Source: an uncultured Lachnospiraceae bacterium (GTDB taxonomy: Bacteria; Bacillota; Clostridia; Lachnospirales; Lachnospiraceae). From it: DNA of 64,000 nucleotides. The notes under the pieces were generated by a model. It was not told the DNA's origin. It searched no databases and saw nothing but the letters and a program-made list of their open reading frames with translations. This document shows positions 8,604 through 16,894 of this stretch, piece by piece. The stretch spans positions 32,923-96,922 of the forward strand of contig CAKRHP010000015.1 of assembly GCA_934339135.1 (NCBI GenBank), in the 5' to 3' direction. Position 1 is the first letter of the stretch; every line of letters begins with the position of its first letter. The position numbers and the translations under genes are program-made.

Positions 8604-9779
8604 TCAATGAAAAAGATGTGAATTTTTTCTAACAAAATTATGGATTCTCTGATCGCAGGTATGCATTTGAAGAGTTTTTTGATATCCGTTTGCAGCGATC
8701 ATTTCCAAACGATCCGCATCCTTTAGAAGACCGGAGATCTGCTGTGCAGCTTCCAGGGGGTTATTTTTATCATACAGGATCAGATCCTCTCCTGTCCTGA
8801 AATGCTCCGCAAGATAGTCACAACTGTCGGTTATGGCAACACTGCGATTCATCATGGCATTCATGACACGGTCGTGTGGCCCGTCCTGAAACAGAGGCTG
8901 CACATTCAGGATCATTTTGCTTTCCGTTAGTGCACATAACTGCTCCACGTAGCTGCATGGAGGGTGGATAACCAGTCTGGAAGAATATTTTGTATCATAC
9001 ATCTCCCAGCGAAATCCCATAACATGGACATGGATGCCGGATTCTAAAAGAGTCTGCAGGATTTCTTCCCGGTACCATTCCCGGATATAACGGTCGATCA
9101 GGCGGGATTTATGTAGTTTTAACGGAAAGAAATCTGTGTCCGGAAGGATTTCCTGACGATATAATTCGTCAATGGTGTCCGTACTGCCCTGCTTCATTTT
9201 CGACAGGATATGCTCTGTCATCTCCCACTGGTCGCTACTGATATTTTCCATTTGCTCCCGGTAGTAGCCGAGTGGTGTATAAGTTCCCGGAAAAAGCAGA
9301 TCCACCGGGCGGTCTTTTACAGGTATGTTTAATGGAATGTCCGGTGCAAAATCTCCTGCCGAAATTCCGGCGAAGGGAAAGAAAATGACCTCTTTGATAT
9401 GGGGATAATATGTTTTGATATAGTTCTGATGATATCGGTCCAGACACAAAACATAATAATTCTGCAGAGGAATCTGCAGGGAAGAATGAAGATGCATCGG
9501 ATGATCCACGATCATATGAAAAAACGGTGCATCAAAATAATCAAGATAATACCTATCATCCAGCGTGACATTGGGCAGGCGGGAATTGATATCAAAAATC
9601 CCGTCAAAATGATTTCGGGTCAATGCACGGAGTTCCTCTTCCTGGCCGGCAATATCCTCAGACAGCAAAAAAAGCCTTACAGAAATGCCCTGCCGTTTCA
9701 GAGAACGGCAAAGCATTTTTGCAAAGCACCATGACGAATCATAACTTAAGCGTTTTGACTGAAATATCAATACTTTCAT
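8604..9779 (-). CDS. CgeB-like glycosyltransferase
   Basis: A 391-residue soluble protein of GT-B type. The N-terminal half starts MKVLIFQSKRLSYDSSWCFAK and includes FDGIFDINSRLP and FHMIVDHPMHLH. The C-terminal half has VMNAMMNRSVAITDSC and YLAEHFRTGEDLILYDKNN, the pattern of the C-terminal domain of CgeB/SpsA-like transferases (Glyco_trans_1_2), where an acidic residue binds the sugar nucleotide. The donor and acceptor are unknown. The ATG overlaps the stop of the YhfC-like gene by four bases (ATGA), so the two are translationally coupled, and it is 94 bases before the LtaS-like gene. The arrangement suggests a shared role in making or modifying a surface glycan. Confidence 0.8.
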   Translation of the reverse strand: MKVLIFQSKRLSYDSSWCFAKMLCRSLKRQGISVRLFLLSEDIAGQEEELRALTRNHFDGIFDINSRLPNVTLDDRYYLDYFDAPFFHMIVDHPMHLHSSLQIPLQNYYVLCLDRYHQNYIKTYYPHIKEVIFFPFAGISAGDFAPDIPLNIPVKDRPVDLLFPGTYTPLGYYREQMENISSDQWEMTEHILSKMKQGSTDTIDELYRQEILPDTDFFPLKLHKSRLIDRYIREWYREEILQTLLESGIHVHVMGFRWEMYDTKYSSRLVIHPPCSYVEQLCALTESKMILNVQPLFQDGPHDRVMNAMMNRSVAITDSCDYLAEHFRTGEDLILYDKNNPLEAAQQISGLLKDADRLEMIAANGYQKTLQMHTCDQRIHNFVRKNSHLFH

Positions 9780-10678
9780 TTGGATTCATCCTCTTTATTA
9801 TTTTTGGCAGAAGAATAATTTCCTGCTGCAATATCATGAAATGCTTTTTGATTCTTTTTCTTTTGGATGTCAGCAGGTGTTCCGCCGGTTTTAAGCCCCT
9901 GATAGATCTTTACTCCAAGGGCAAGAACAAGTATGCCATATACAAAAAGAATGATTTCTGTCGGGACAAGGCCGAGAGCACCCTTCTGGTATAAAGCGGC
10001 CGGAACATCCATCAAAAAATGAAGGGCAACGGCAACCCAGTACATGTATTTTTTGCCAGCCACATAAACCGCCTGAAATACCAGAATAGACAGGCCAATC
10101 TGAACCATCATGGCAGAAATACGCTCCAGATCTGCCATATAGCAGGTGAATTGTGTCACACCTTTAATATTCGCGATCAGCTGCTTTAATGCGGTAACAG
10201 ACTGCTCATTATCCTTGTATGCAGCCAGCATTTTATCCATGGAACCACTGTTGATCAACTGACCGTAAGAGTAATACTGGATATATGTAACACCAAGAAC
10301 GAGAATGCATTCAATACCGCCATGACCGATTCCGTAGCTGATGGCAGTCTCTTTGTTGGGATGCTTGGTCAGCACGAAACGAAATGCCAGATAACGGCCG
10401 GTTTCCTCAAATAGTGCCGCCACTAAAGCCGCATAAATGGTATACAATATAACATTTCCATTGATTGCTTTTGATACCGGATTGCCGGACAAAAGAAAAA
10501 AGGAATGTGGGATCATTTCCAACATCCTTGAGAAGGTGATAAACACCATAATACCTACAAAAAACGGTACAAGACTACGTTTTGTATACATTTTCCAGGC
10601 AACGATCAGCACAACAGGGATCGTGATCGCCAGCAGTCCTGTCTGCAGCATTGCATTTAATACGCTTTGTTCAATCAT
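9776..10678 (-). CDS. YhfC-like intramembrane glutamic/metalloprotease family protein
   Basis: About eight membrane helices are visible in 300 residues. The motif AALFEETGRYLAFR (about residue 92) followed by ISYGIGHGGIECILV (about 113) is the EExxR/GxGHGxxE signature of the YhfC family, related to CPBP/PrsW-type intramembrane proteases. The C-terminal tail (about 270-300) is cytoplasmic and basic. The family is thought to cleave or help mature membrane or peptide substrates, but no substrate is known. AAGGAG precedes the ATG. It is the first gene of a minus-strand unit continuing with the CgeB-like transferase. Whether protease activity is retained cannot be told, although the key Glu and His residues are present. 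Confidence 0.82.
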   Translation of the reverse strand: MIEQSVLNAMLQTGLLAITIPVVLIVAWKMYTKRSLVPFFVGIMVFITFSRMLEMIPHSFFLLSGNPVSKAINGNVILYTIYAALVAALFEETGRYLAFRFVLTKHPNKETAISYGIGHGGIECILVLGVTYIQYYSYGQLINSGSMDKMLAAYKDNEQSVTALKQLIANIKGVTQFTCYMADLERISAMMVQIGLSILVFQAVYVAGKKYMYWVAVALHFLMDVPAALYQKGALGLVPTEIILFVYGILVLALGVKIYQGLKTGGTPADIQKKKNQKAFHDIAAGNYSSAKNNKEDESK

Positions 10679-10708
10679 TATAAACTCCTTCTTTTCTTAT
10701 TTCTATTT

Positions 10709-10737
10709 AGAGTAACACACCCTGCTTTTTATTGCAA
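10709..10737 (-). promoter_or_regulatory. Promoter of the yhfC-like/glycosyltransferase unit
   Basis: TTGCAA (10737-10732, minus strand) lies 17 bases from TACTCT (10714-10709), about 30 bases upstream of the YhfC-like start. The -10 element is imperfect. Confidence 0.55.
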
Positions 10738-10743
10738 ATTATA

Positions 10744-10773
10744 TTGAAATCGTTTATGATTTTTTAAGATAAT
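10744..10773 (+). promoter_or_regulatory. Promoter of the ABC-class ATPase gene
   Basis: TTGAAA (10744-10749) and GATAAT (10768-10773) are separated by 18 bases, about 55 bases before the start at 10828. It is divergent from the YhfC-like promoter within about 10 bases. Confidence 0.5.
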
Positions 10774-10827
10774 TTATATCATCTGAAATTGTGAAGATAT
10801 CATAAGCCAGAAAGGAATGAGCATACG

Positions 10828-12525
10828 ATGAAAAGCAGTACAGAATTAAAGAAAGATATTATGGCCATAGACCACCGGGGATATCCGGGATATAAAGGGC
10901 TGCGGGGCAGCTATCAGTTCGGAGATTTTATCCTGTCCATCGATCATGTGCAGGGAGATCCCTTTGCGTCTCCATCCCATCTGTCCGTTACCGTAGACGG
11001 AAGCAGGGCTGGATTTCCAAAGGAATATTACACCGGGCAGATAGAACGGATCACGCTGCAGGATCATTTGACCAGACTGTTTGGAAAGGTCCTGGCACCT
11101 CTTTCTTTTAAGGCAAAGGGTTCCGGAAAAAGCGGACTTTTGTCTGTCTCCCACTGTGGTCAGCAGGTCTTAGAGCGGACTGCCTGTGAGATTGGAGGGG
11201 ATGGTTGCGTGACGATCCGTTTTGAGGCAGGCTTTCCGGCGAACGGACGTTCCGTCAATGCCAGAGAGCTGATCAAAATGCTGTTTGATTTTGTTCCGGA
11301 GGCAGTGGAGCAGGCGTTGTTTTATGCAAAGATAAATCACAATACACTCCAAAAGGCAATCGAACTGGCCGAGGATCAGCAGTTTATCCGGGAGCATCTG
11401 GAGGAGAAAGGTCTCACTGCTTTTCTGGCAGACGGAGCTATCCTGCCGAGAGAAAGCGGTATATCGGATCGTCCCATGAAGGGAGCGGTTCCGTTCCAAA
11501 GTCCCGACAGCCAGAGGGCATCCTTTACTCTCCCACATCATGGTGCAATTTCCGGTATGGGGATCCGGAAAGGCGTCACACTTTTTGTAGGTGGCGGTTA
11601 TCATGGAAAATCTACTCTTCTGCAGGCATTGGAAATGGGTGTTTACAACCACATTCCAGGGGACGGCAGGGAGTTTGTGATCGCGGATGATACGGCATGG
11701 AAGCTTCGTGCCGAGGATGGACGCAGTATTTCCCAGACAGATATTTCTCCGTTTATCAATCATCTGCCAAACAAAAAGGATACGGTTCACTTTTCTACGG
11801 AGGATGCCAGCGGAAGCACTTCGCAGGCCGCCAATCTGATGGAGGCAGTGGAAAGCGGTACTCAGCTTTTCCTGATCGATGAGGATACCTCTGCGACTAA
11901 TTTTATGATCCGGGATGAGCTGATGCAGAAGGTCATCTGTCGTGAGGAGGAGCCTATCACACCGTTTATTGAGCGGGTCCGCAGTATGTATGAGAATCTG
12001 GGGATTTCTTCTGTGATCGTGGCCGGAAGCTCCGGTTCCTTTTTCCAGATTGCCGATACGATCATACAAATGAAAGAATACATTCCTTATGACATTACGG
12101 ACAAGGCAAAGGAGGCCGCCAAAGAATATCCGGTGCTGCATCTGCAGCCGTCCTTCCCTGCTTCGGAGAACATCCGCAAGCCAAAGGCAAATCAGGCATT
12201 GAAAAAGGATCCACGTCTGAAAATGAAAACCATGGGGACCAGTGAAATGCTTCTTGCAAAGGATTCCATCGAACTGCGTTATCTGGAGCAGCTGATCGAC
12301 GGAGAACAGACAAATGCGCTGGCGTATGGACTGAAATATCTGGAATTAAACCGGATGAACGGCGCAAAATCCGTGCCACAGCTTCTGGATGATCTGGAGC
12401 AGATGATCCGGACCAGGGGCTTAGCCTCTCTTTTTGACAGAGAATATGTCCGCTCCGGTCTTGCCATGCCGCGGCGTCAGGAAATGGCGGCATGTTTGAA
12501 CCGTTACCGGAAGTTGTACTTTTAA
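10828..12525 (+). CDS. Predicted ATPase of the ABC class (COG3044 family)
   Basis: A 565-residue cytoplasmic protein. Its N-terminal domain starts with IDHRGYPGYKGLRGSY and FGDFILSIDHVQGDPFA, the family hallmark. Walker A is VGGGYHGKSTLLQALEMGVYN (about residue 255, first glycine to serine-threonine seen) and Walker B is LFLIDEDTSATNFMIRDELM (about 350). The D-loop and switch region SSVIVAGSSGSFFQIAD follow. The C-terminal part ends with a conserved RRQEMAACLNRYRKL. The family is widespread in bacteria but has no assigned function; no transmembrane partner is encoded here, so it is not a transporter subunit. It is one of the few plus-strand genes and stands alone, facing the HD-hydrolase gene. 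Length matches the family. Confidence 0.85.
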   Translation: MKSSTELKKDIMAIDHRGYPGYKGLRGSYQFGDFILSIDHVQGDPFASPSHLSVTVDGSRAGFPKEYYTGQIERITLQDHLTRLFGKVLAPLSFKAKGSGKSGLLSVSHCGQQVLERTACEIGGDGCVTIRFEAGFPANGRSVNARELIKMLFDFVPEAVEQALFYAKINHNTLQKAIELAEDQQFIREHLEEKGLTAFLADGAILPRESGISDRPMKGAVPFQSPDSQRASFTLPHHGAISGMGIRKGVTLFVGGGYHGKSTLLQALEMGVYNHIPGDGREFVIADDTAWKLRAEDGRSISQTDISPFINHLPNKKDTVHFSTEDASGSTSQAANLMEAVESGTQLFLIDEDTSATNFMIRDELMQKVICREEEPITPFIERVRSMYENLGISSVIVAGSSGSFFQIADTIIQMKEYIPYDITDKAKEAAKEYPVLHLQPSFPASENIRKPKANQALKKDPRLKMKTMGTSEMLLAKDSIELRYLEQLIDGEQTNALAYGLKYLELNRMNGAKSVPQLLDDLEQMIRTRGLASLFDREYVRSGLAMPRRQEMAACLNRYRKLYF

Positions 12526-12536
12526 TCACTTTTATA

Positions 12537-13157
12537 TCATTTACTCTGTCCGTTTAATGGGACATCTTCTACGATCCGGCCTTTATCCAGATTTGGCTGC
12601 AGGAAGTTTTCTTTGGCATATTCCCATAAAACCTCGGAGCCCTTGGCGGTGTTTTTGTTGCGCCCAAGGATCTGACTGAGACGGATTCCTCTGTCAGCCC
12701 AGCTTTTACCGTCAGTGGCGGCATTGAGCATCATAGGCTGCAGATTGTCCATGGTTCTGGCAAAGCGGGATTCCGGTGTGTTTTCTGCCTCAAACTCCTC
12801 CCAGATCTCACGGAATTTCTTCCCCTGATCCTCCGGAAGCATCTGGAATAAACGGTCTGCCGCAGCAATCTCCCGGCTTTTCTGCGTTTTTTTGCCTTCC
12901 TCATCGTAGGCGTAGGTGTCTCCGGCGTAAATCTCCACCAGATCATGGATCAAAAGCATGGTCATGGTTCGGAGAACGTCGATCTCCTCGTTTGCGTATT
13001 CGCTGAGAAGTACGGTCATGACTGCCATGTGCCATGCATGCTCTGCGTCATTTTCCTTGCGGACGGCACCGGTCAGCCAGGTCTGCCGCCCGATAAACTT
13101 CTCTTTATCAATTTCCCGGCAGAATGCAATCTGCTGTTCTAATCGTTTCTCATCCAT
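12537..13157 (-). CDS. HD-domain hydrolase (YfbR/HDDC2-like 5'-nucleotidase family)
   Basis: A 206-residue protein with an HD metal site: His in NDAEHAWHMAVM (about residue 40), the His-Asp pair in LLIHDLVEIYAGD (about 70), and the final Asp in RTMDNLQPMML. This arrangement matches YfbR/HDDC2-type nucleotidases, which remove phosphate from deoxynucleoside monophosphates. AGGAAG precedes the ATG. It is the last gene of a metF-cysK-HD series on the minus strand, 33 bases after cysK. The link to sulfur or folate metabolism is only positional. Confidence 0.82.
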   Translation of the reverse strand: MDEKRLEQQIAFCREIDKEKFIGRQTWLTGAVRKENDAEHAWHMAVMTVLLSEYANEEIDVLRTMTMLLIHDLVEIYAGDTYAYDEEGKKTQKSREIAAADRLFQMLPEDQGKKFREIWEEFEAENTPESRFARTMDNLQPMMLNAATDGKSWADRGIRLSQILGRNKNTAKGSEVLWEYAKENFLQPNLDKGRIVEDVPLNGQSK

Positions 13158-13190
13158 TTCATTTCACTTCCTGCTCTTTATCATAAATGC

Positions 13191-14096
13191 TTATCCTAAT
13201 AATCCGGTACTGAAATAACGCTCCATACGGTCGGCAAGTACCGTGGTGATCACTTTATCTGAACCGTATTTTGCTGCCATCTGCTTACATGCCCAGATAT
13301 TGGCTCCGGAGGAGGTGCCGCACAGGAGTCCCTGTACTTTTGCAAGCTGTCTCGTGGTCTCGATGGCATCCTCGTCTGATACCTCTACCACTTCGTCGAT
13401 CAGTGACGTATCCAGAACCGCAGGGATAAAACCGTCTCCGATCCCCTGGATCTGATGGATCCCCGGCTTATCCCCATGAAGTGCGGAGACATTCTTTGGC
13501 TCTACGGCAATGATCTTGATATCGGGATTCTGATCCTTCAGATAACGTCCGATGCCCTGCAGGGTTCCGGCACTTCCAAGACCGCCCACGAAAATATCCA
13601 CCTTACCGTCAAGCTCCCTGTAAATCTCAGGTGCCGTAGTCCGGTAATGGATATCCGGGTTTGCCGGATTTTCAAACTGTTGCGGCATAAAGCCCTGATC
13701 ACCCAGCTCTGCAAGAAGCTGCTCCGCTTTCTTTACGGAACCGCCAATGCTCTCCTTTGCCGGAGTCAGTACCAGCTCAGCCCCGAGACAATGGATAATC
13801 TTCTTGCGTTCCTCGCTCATATTTTCCGGCATGACAATGATCACGCGGTAGCCTTTCCGGACACCTACCAGAGCCAGACCGATACCGGTATTGCCGGAGG
13901 TTGGTTCAATGATAGTCATGCCCGGCTTTAATGTTCCGTCCTTTTCTGCCTGCTCGATCATGTTTTTGGCAACCCGGTCCTTAATGCTTCCACCGGGATT
14001 TAAAAATTCTGCTTTGGCATAGATGGGGAATCCCAGGGATTCCTTCAAGCTGATCATCGGTGTGTTGCCGATGCATTCAATAATGTTATGGATCAT
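13191..14096 (-). CDS. cysK: Cysteine synthase (O-acetylserine sulfhydrylase)
   Basis: PLP enzyme that makes cysteine from O-acetylserine and sulfide. The 301-residue protein has the PLP lysine in NPGGSIKDRVAKNM (about residue 42), the substrate loop PTSGNTGIGLALV (about 66), the phosphate-binding GGLGSAGTLQG (GTGGT-like, about 172), and the C-terminal LLCGTSSGAN. The family consensus here is usually GTGG, so Gly-Leu-Gly-Ser-Ala-Gly is a mild variation seen in clostridial members. GAGG precedes the ATG. It lies 18 bases after metF and 33 before the HD gene, supporting one transcript. A cystathionine beta-synthase activity is excluded by the absence of an N-terminal haem or C-terminal CBS domain. 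Confidence 0.93.
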   Translation of the reverse strand: MIHNIIECIGNTPMISLKESLGFPIYAKAEFLNPGGSIKDRVAKNMIEQAEKDGTLKPGMTIIEPTSGNTGIGLALVGVRKGYRVIIVMPENMSEERKKIIHCLGAELVLTPAKESIGGSVKKAEQLLAELGDQGFMPQQFENPANPDIHYRTTAPEIYRELDGKVDIFVGGLGSAGTLQGIGRYLKDQNPDIKIIAVEPKNVSALHGDKPGIHQIQGIGDGFIPAVLDTSLIDEVVEVSDEDAIETTRQLAKVQGLLCGTSSGANIWACKQMAAKYGSDKVITTVLADRMERYFSTGLLG

Positions 14097-14114
14097 TTCA
14101 TTTTGCCTCTTTTC

Positions 14115-14987
14115 TTAACCGATAATTTCTGAAAGGTTATTCTGGATACCGGCAGCCACCTCCGGATCATTCATGGTATATACATGAATATGCTTTACGC
14201 CATTGGCGATCAGATCAATGATCTGGTCGGTGGCATAAGCGATTCCTGCCTGTTTCATTTTGGCAGGTTCATCTCCGAACCAGTCTACGATGGATTTAAA
14301 ACGTGCCGGAACACAGCTTCCGGATAACTGGATACTGCGTGCGACCTGATTTTTTCTGGTGATCGGCATGATCCCGGCAATGATCGGAACCATAATACCG
14401 GCTTCACGAAGACGATACAGATAATTGTAAAAAATCGAATTATCGAAGAACATCTGTGTGGTCAGAAACTCACAGCCGGCATCCACCTTTTCTTTAATAT
14501 GAAGAATATCCTCCGCCTTTGAGGAGGCCTCCGGATGACCCTCAGGATAACAGGCTCCGCCAATGCACATATCCGGTGCGAGACGTTTGATCTCCCGGAC
14601 CAGCTCGGCGGCATAGTGAAACTGGTCCGGCAGAGGAAAGTTTGCGTCCTGTGGAATGTCTCCTCTTAGAGCCAGAATATTTTCAATACCGGCTTCCTTC
14701 ATAAGCCGGATCTGATTTTCTACGGTTTCCCTGGTGGAGGAAAGACAGGTCAGATGTGCAATGGAATTGACACCGTATGCGTCTTTGATATCCTTTGCGA
14801 TCTGAATCGTATACTTGCTGTTTTTACCACCGGCAGCACCGTATGTAACGCTCATAAAATCCGGTTTTAAAGCGGCAATATCACGAACGGCTTCGTTTAC
14901 CTTTTCTACAGCCGTGGTTGTTTTGGGAGGAAATACCTCCATGGATAATGTTATCTTATCTGACTGTAATACATCTGTTATTTTCAT
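14115..14987 (-). CDS. metF: Methylenetetrahydrofolate reductase
   Basis: Reduces methylene-THF to methyl-THF, the methyl donor for methionine synthesis. The 290-residue protein begins SMEVFPPKTTTAVEK, the N-terminal barrel signature with the catalytic Glu, then DFMSVTYGAAGG, HLTCLSSTRE, NILALRGDIPQ, GGACYPEGHPE and FLTTQMFFDNS, all in MetF order. It is FAD-dependent in known members. AAAGGA lies 12 bases before the ATG. It is the first gene of the metF-cysK-HD unit, with a good promoter placed just after the carrier gene upstream. No SAM riboswitch or T-box was recognised in the 219-base leader region. Confidence 0.95.
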   Translation of the reverse strand: MKITDVLQSDKITLSMEVFPPKTTTAVEKVNEAVRDIAALKPDFMSVTYGAAGGKNSKYTIQIAKDIKDAYGVNSIAHLTCLSSTRETVENQIRLMKEAGIENILALRGDIPQDANFPLPDQFHYAAELVREIKRLAPDMCIGGACYPEGHPEASSKAEDILHIKEKVDAGCEFLTTQMFFDNSIFYNYLYRLREAGIMVPIIAGIMPITRKNQVARSIQLSGSCVPARFKSIVDWFGDEPAKMKQAGIAYATDQIIDLIANGVKHIHVYTMNDPEVAAGIQNNLSEIIG

Positions 14988-15173
14988 TGTAATTTTACAT
15001 CCTTTCTCTGCTTGCAGACTTTGTGAGTCAAGTGCAAAGTATCATGTGAAAATCCGGCATATATGAATTTTCACGATTTGATTCTCTTCTAAATATATAT
15101 TGTTCCCGGCTTGTATTTGTGACTCTGACCGGTATATATTTTTATGTCGGAATGAATTCAAAAAGCATTATAA

Positions 15174-15202
15174 ATTTTAGCACATATTCGTAAAAATCTC
15201 AA
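15174..15202 (-). promoter_or_regulatory. Promoter of metF-cysK-HD
   Basis: TTGAGA (15202-15197, minus strand) and TAAAAT (15179-15174) are separated by 17 bases, four bases after the stop codon of the AGCS carrier gene. This gives a leader of about 180 bases before metF, in which no known riboswitch was identified. Confidence 0.65.
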
Positions 15203-15206
15203 ATGC

Positions 15207-16613
15207 TCATGCTCCGGCAGTGTTTTCATTTTCTTTCTCAAAATACTCTTTGACTAACTTCACCACAACACCGGAAAGCAGGAACACTGCGATCAGGTTT
15301 GGAATCGCCATTAATCCGTTGAAGGTCTCGGCAATGCTCCATAGGAGTCCCAGATCCAGAGTTGCTCCCACGATCGCAACCAGAGAATAAACCAGCATAA
15401 ACGGTTTGTTGACACGGGAGCCAAACAGAAACTCAATACATCTGGCACCGTATAAACCCCATCCTACAATTGTAGAAAATGCAAAGCAGCACATGGCAAC
15501 GGCTGTAAAAACAGAAACCCAATTACCGTAGGTGGCAGTAAAGCTGGAAATCGTCAGCTCAGCTCCTGCCGCAGCTCCGTATCCTACCGGAACACCGCTG
15601 CAGAGAATGACAAGTGCTGTCATAGTACAGATCAGAATGGTATCCACAAATACTTCGAAAATACCGAAAAATCCCTGTTTTACCGGCTTTCTTGTGTCGG
15701 CACAGGCATGGGCAATGGAGCCGGTACCAAGACCTGCTTCATTGGAAAAGATACCACGGGAAACACCTTTTTTCATACTGAGAAAGAAGCTTCCCACTGC
15801 TCCACCGGTGACAGAGGCCGGCGAAAAGGCTCCCTGAATGATAGAACGAAATACCGATGGGATATTTTGGATATTGATCAGAATGACCCCAAGCGCCAAC
15901 AGGATATACAAAAGAGCCATAAAGGGGACAAGCTTTTCGGTAACCTGTCCAATACGCTTAATGCCGCCAAGAAGGATCAGTGCCAGCAGAATAGCCAGAA
16001 TAATTCCGATCACGAGATTCAGGCGCTTCACGGAAGATCTGGAAATAATGCCGAAGCTGTTTAATGCGGAATCAATCGCCGTGGTGATGGTATTGACCTG
16101 TGTGGCATTTCCTGTTCCAAACACTGTCAGAACGCCAAATGCTGAGAACAAATAAGCAAGCCAGTGCCAATGCTTTTTCAGACCGTTCTTAATATAGTAC
16201 ATAGGACCGCCAACCAGATCTCCGTCCACATTTGTCTCACGGAAATGAACTGCAAGAGTTACCTCTGAAAATTTGGTGCACATACCTAGAAGTGCAGAAA
16301 CCCACATCCAGAAAACGGCTCCCGGTCCGCCGATGGCGATGGCTCCTGCGACGCCGGCAATATTTCCGGTGCCCACGGTGGAAGCAAGTGCCGTACAGAC
16401 TGCCTGAAATGGCGTTAATGCCCCATCGGCAGCCTCCCTCTTTTTAAATATCCGGCCAAAGGTGATCTTCATGGCATAGGGAAATTTGCGAAGCTGCAGA
16501 AATCCCGTGCGGATGCTTAAGACAAGCCCAACACCGATAATACAGATCATGGCCGGGACACCCCATATAAAATTATTGATCACATTGTTGATATGTTCTA
16601 TGGTCAATAACAT
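15207..16613 (-). CDS. Alanine/glycine:cation symporter (AGCS family)
   Basis: A 468-residue integral membrane protein with about 11 helices. The family signatures are clear: GFLQLRKFPYAM near the N-terminus, FQAVCTALASTVGTGNIAGVA (about residue 70), GGPGAVFWMWVSALLGM, and GVSRGIFSNEAGLGTG (about 285). AGCS carriers import alanine, glycine or related amino acids with Na+ or H+. GAGG precedes the ATG. It has its own promoter and is followed directly by the metF promoter, so it is a single-gene unit. The exact substrate is not readable from sequence. Confidence 0.92.
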   Translation of the reverse strand: MLLTIEHINNVINNFIWGVPAMICIIGVGLVLSIRTGFLQLRKFPYAMKITFGRIFKKREAADGALTPFQAVCTALASTVGTGNIAGVAGAIAIGGPGAVFWMWVSALLGMCTKFSEVTLAVHFRETNVDGDLVGGPMYYIKNGLKKHWHWLAYLFSAFGVLTVFGTGNATQVNTITTAIDSALNSFGIISRSSVKRLNLVIGIILAILLALILLGGIKRIGQVTEKLVPFMALLYILLALGVILINIQNIPSVFRSIIQGAFSPASVTGGAVGSFFLSMKKGVSRGIFSNEAGLGTGSIAHACADTRKPVKQGFFGIFEVFVDTILICTMTALVILCSGVPVGYGAAAGAELTISSFTATYGNWVSVFTAVAMCCFAFSTIVGWGLYGARCIEFLFGSRVNKPFMLVYSLVAIVGATLDLGLLWSIAETFNGLMAIPNLIAVFLLSGVVVKLVKEYFEKENENTAGA

Positions 16614-16644
16614 AGCTTTCCTCTTTTCTGTAAATAATCCGCAA

Positions 16645-16674
16645 GTATTATATTTTTACCTGAAAATATAATAC
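16645..16674 (-). repeat. Perfect 12-bp inverted repeat in the AGCS leader
   Basis: GTATTATATTTT (16645-16656) is the exact reverse complement of AAAATATAATAC (16663-16674), with a six-base loop. It lies in the transcribed leader about 30 bases before the AGCS start. There is no T tract of terminator type directly after it, so it is more likely an operator or an mRNA stability/translation element. Confidence 0.65.
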
Positions 16675-16687
16675 ACACATGTTATCT

Positions 16688-16716
16688 ACTATACCGTATT
16701 CCGGTGGTTTTGCCAA
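16688..16716 (-). promoter_or_regulatory. Promoter of the AGCS carrier gene
   Basis: TTGGCA (16716-16711) and TATAGT (16693-16688) on the minus strand, 17-base spacer, about 75 bases upstream of the start codon. Confidence 0.65.
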
Positions 16717-16802
16717 CAATTTTTCAAAGATAATCAGGAAAATAATCAGGAAAAAACATCTCAGGCGGTATAGATTCCTTATCAATTTTTCGACAAAATT
16801 GA

Positions 16803-16851
16803 CAAAAACCGCTGATACTTCTGCAAGAATATTACAAAAATATCAGCGGTT
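16803..16851 (-). terminator. Rho-independent terminator after degV
   Basis: AACCGCTGATA (16807-16817) pairs with TATCAGCGGTT (16841-16851) over 11 bp with a 23-base loop. On the minus strand the stem is followed by TTTTTGTC, so it ends the degV transcript. Confidence 0.8.
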
Positions 16852-16894
16852 AATTTCAAAATATTCTGTTAAAACATATGTTGTAATACTTGTT

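Noticed and set aside
14988..15206. Possible SAM riboswitch or T-box upstream of metF
   Set aside because: The leader is about 180 bases long but no S-box core, T-box sequence or terminator hairpin could be recognised.
16614..16894. Possible glycine riboswitch upstream of the AGCS carrier
   Set aside because: No tandem glycine-aptamer motifs; the only structure is a short AT-rich hairpin near the start codon and the degV... terminator belongs to the other side.
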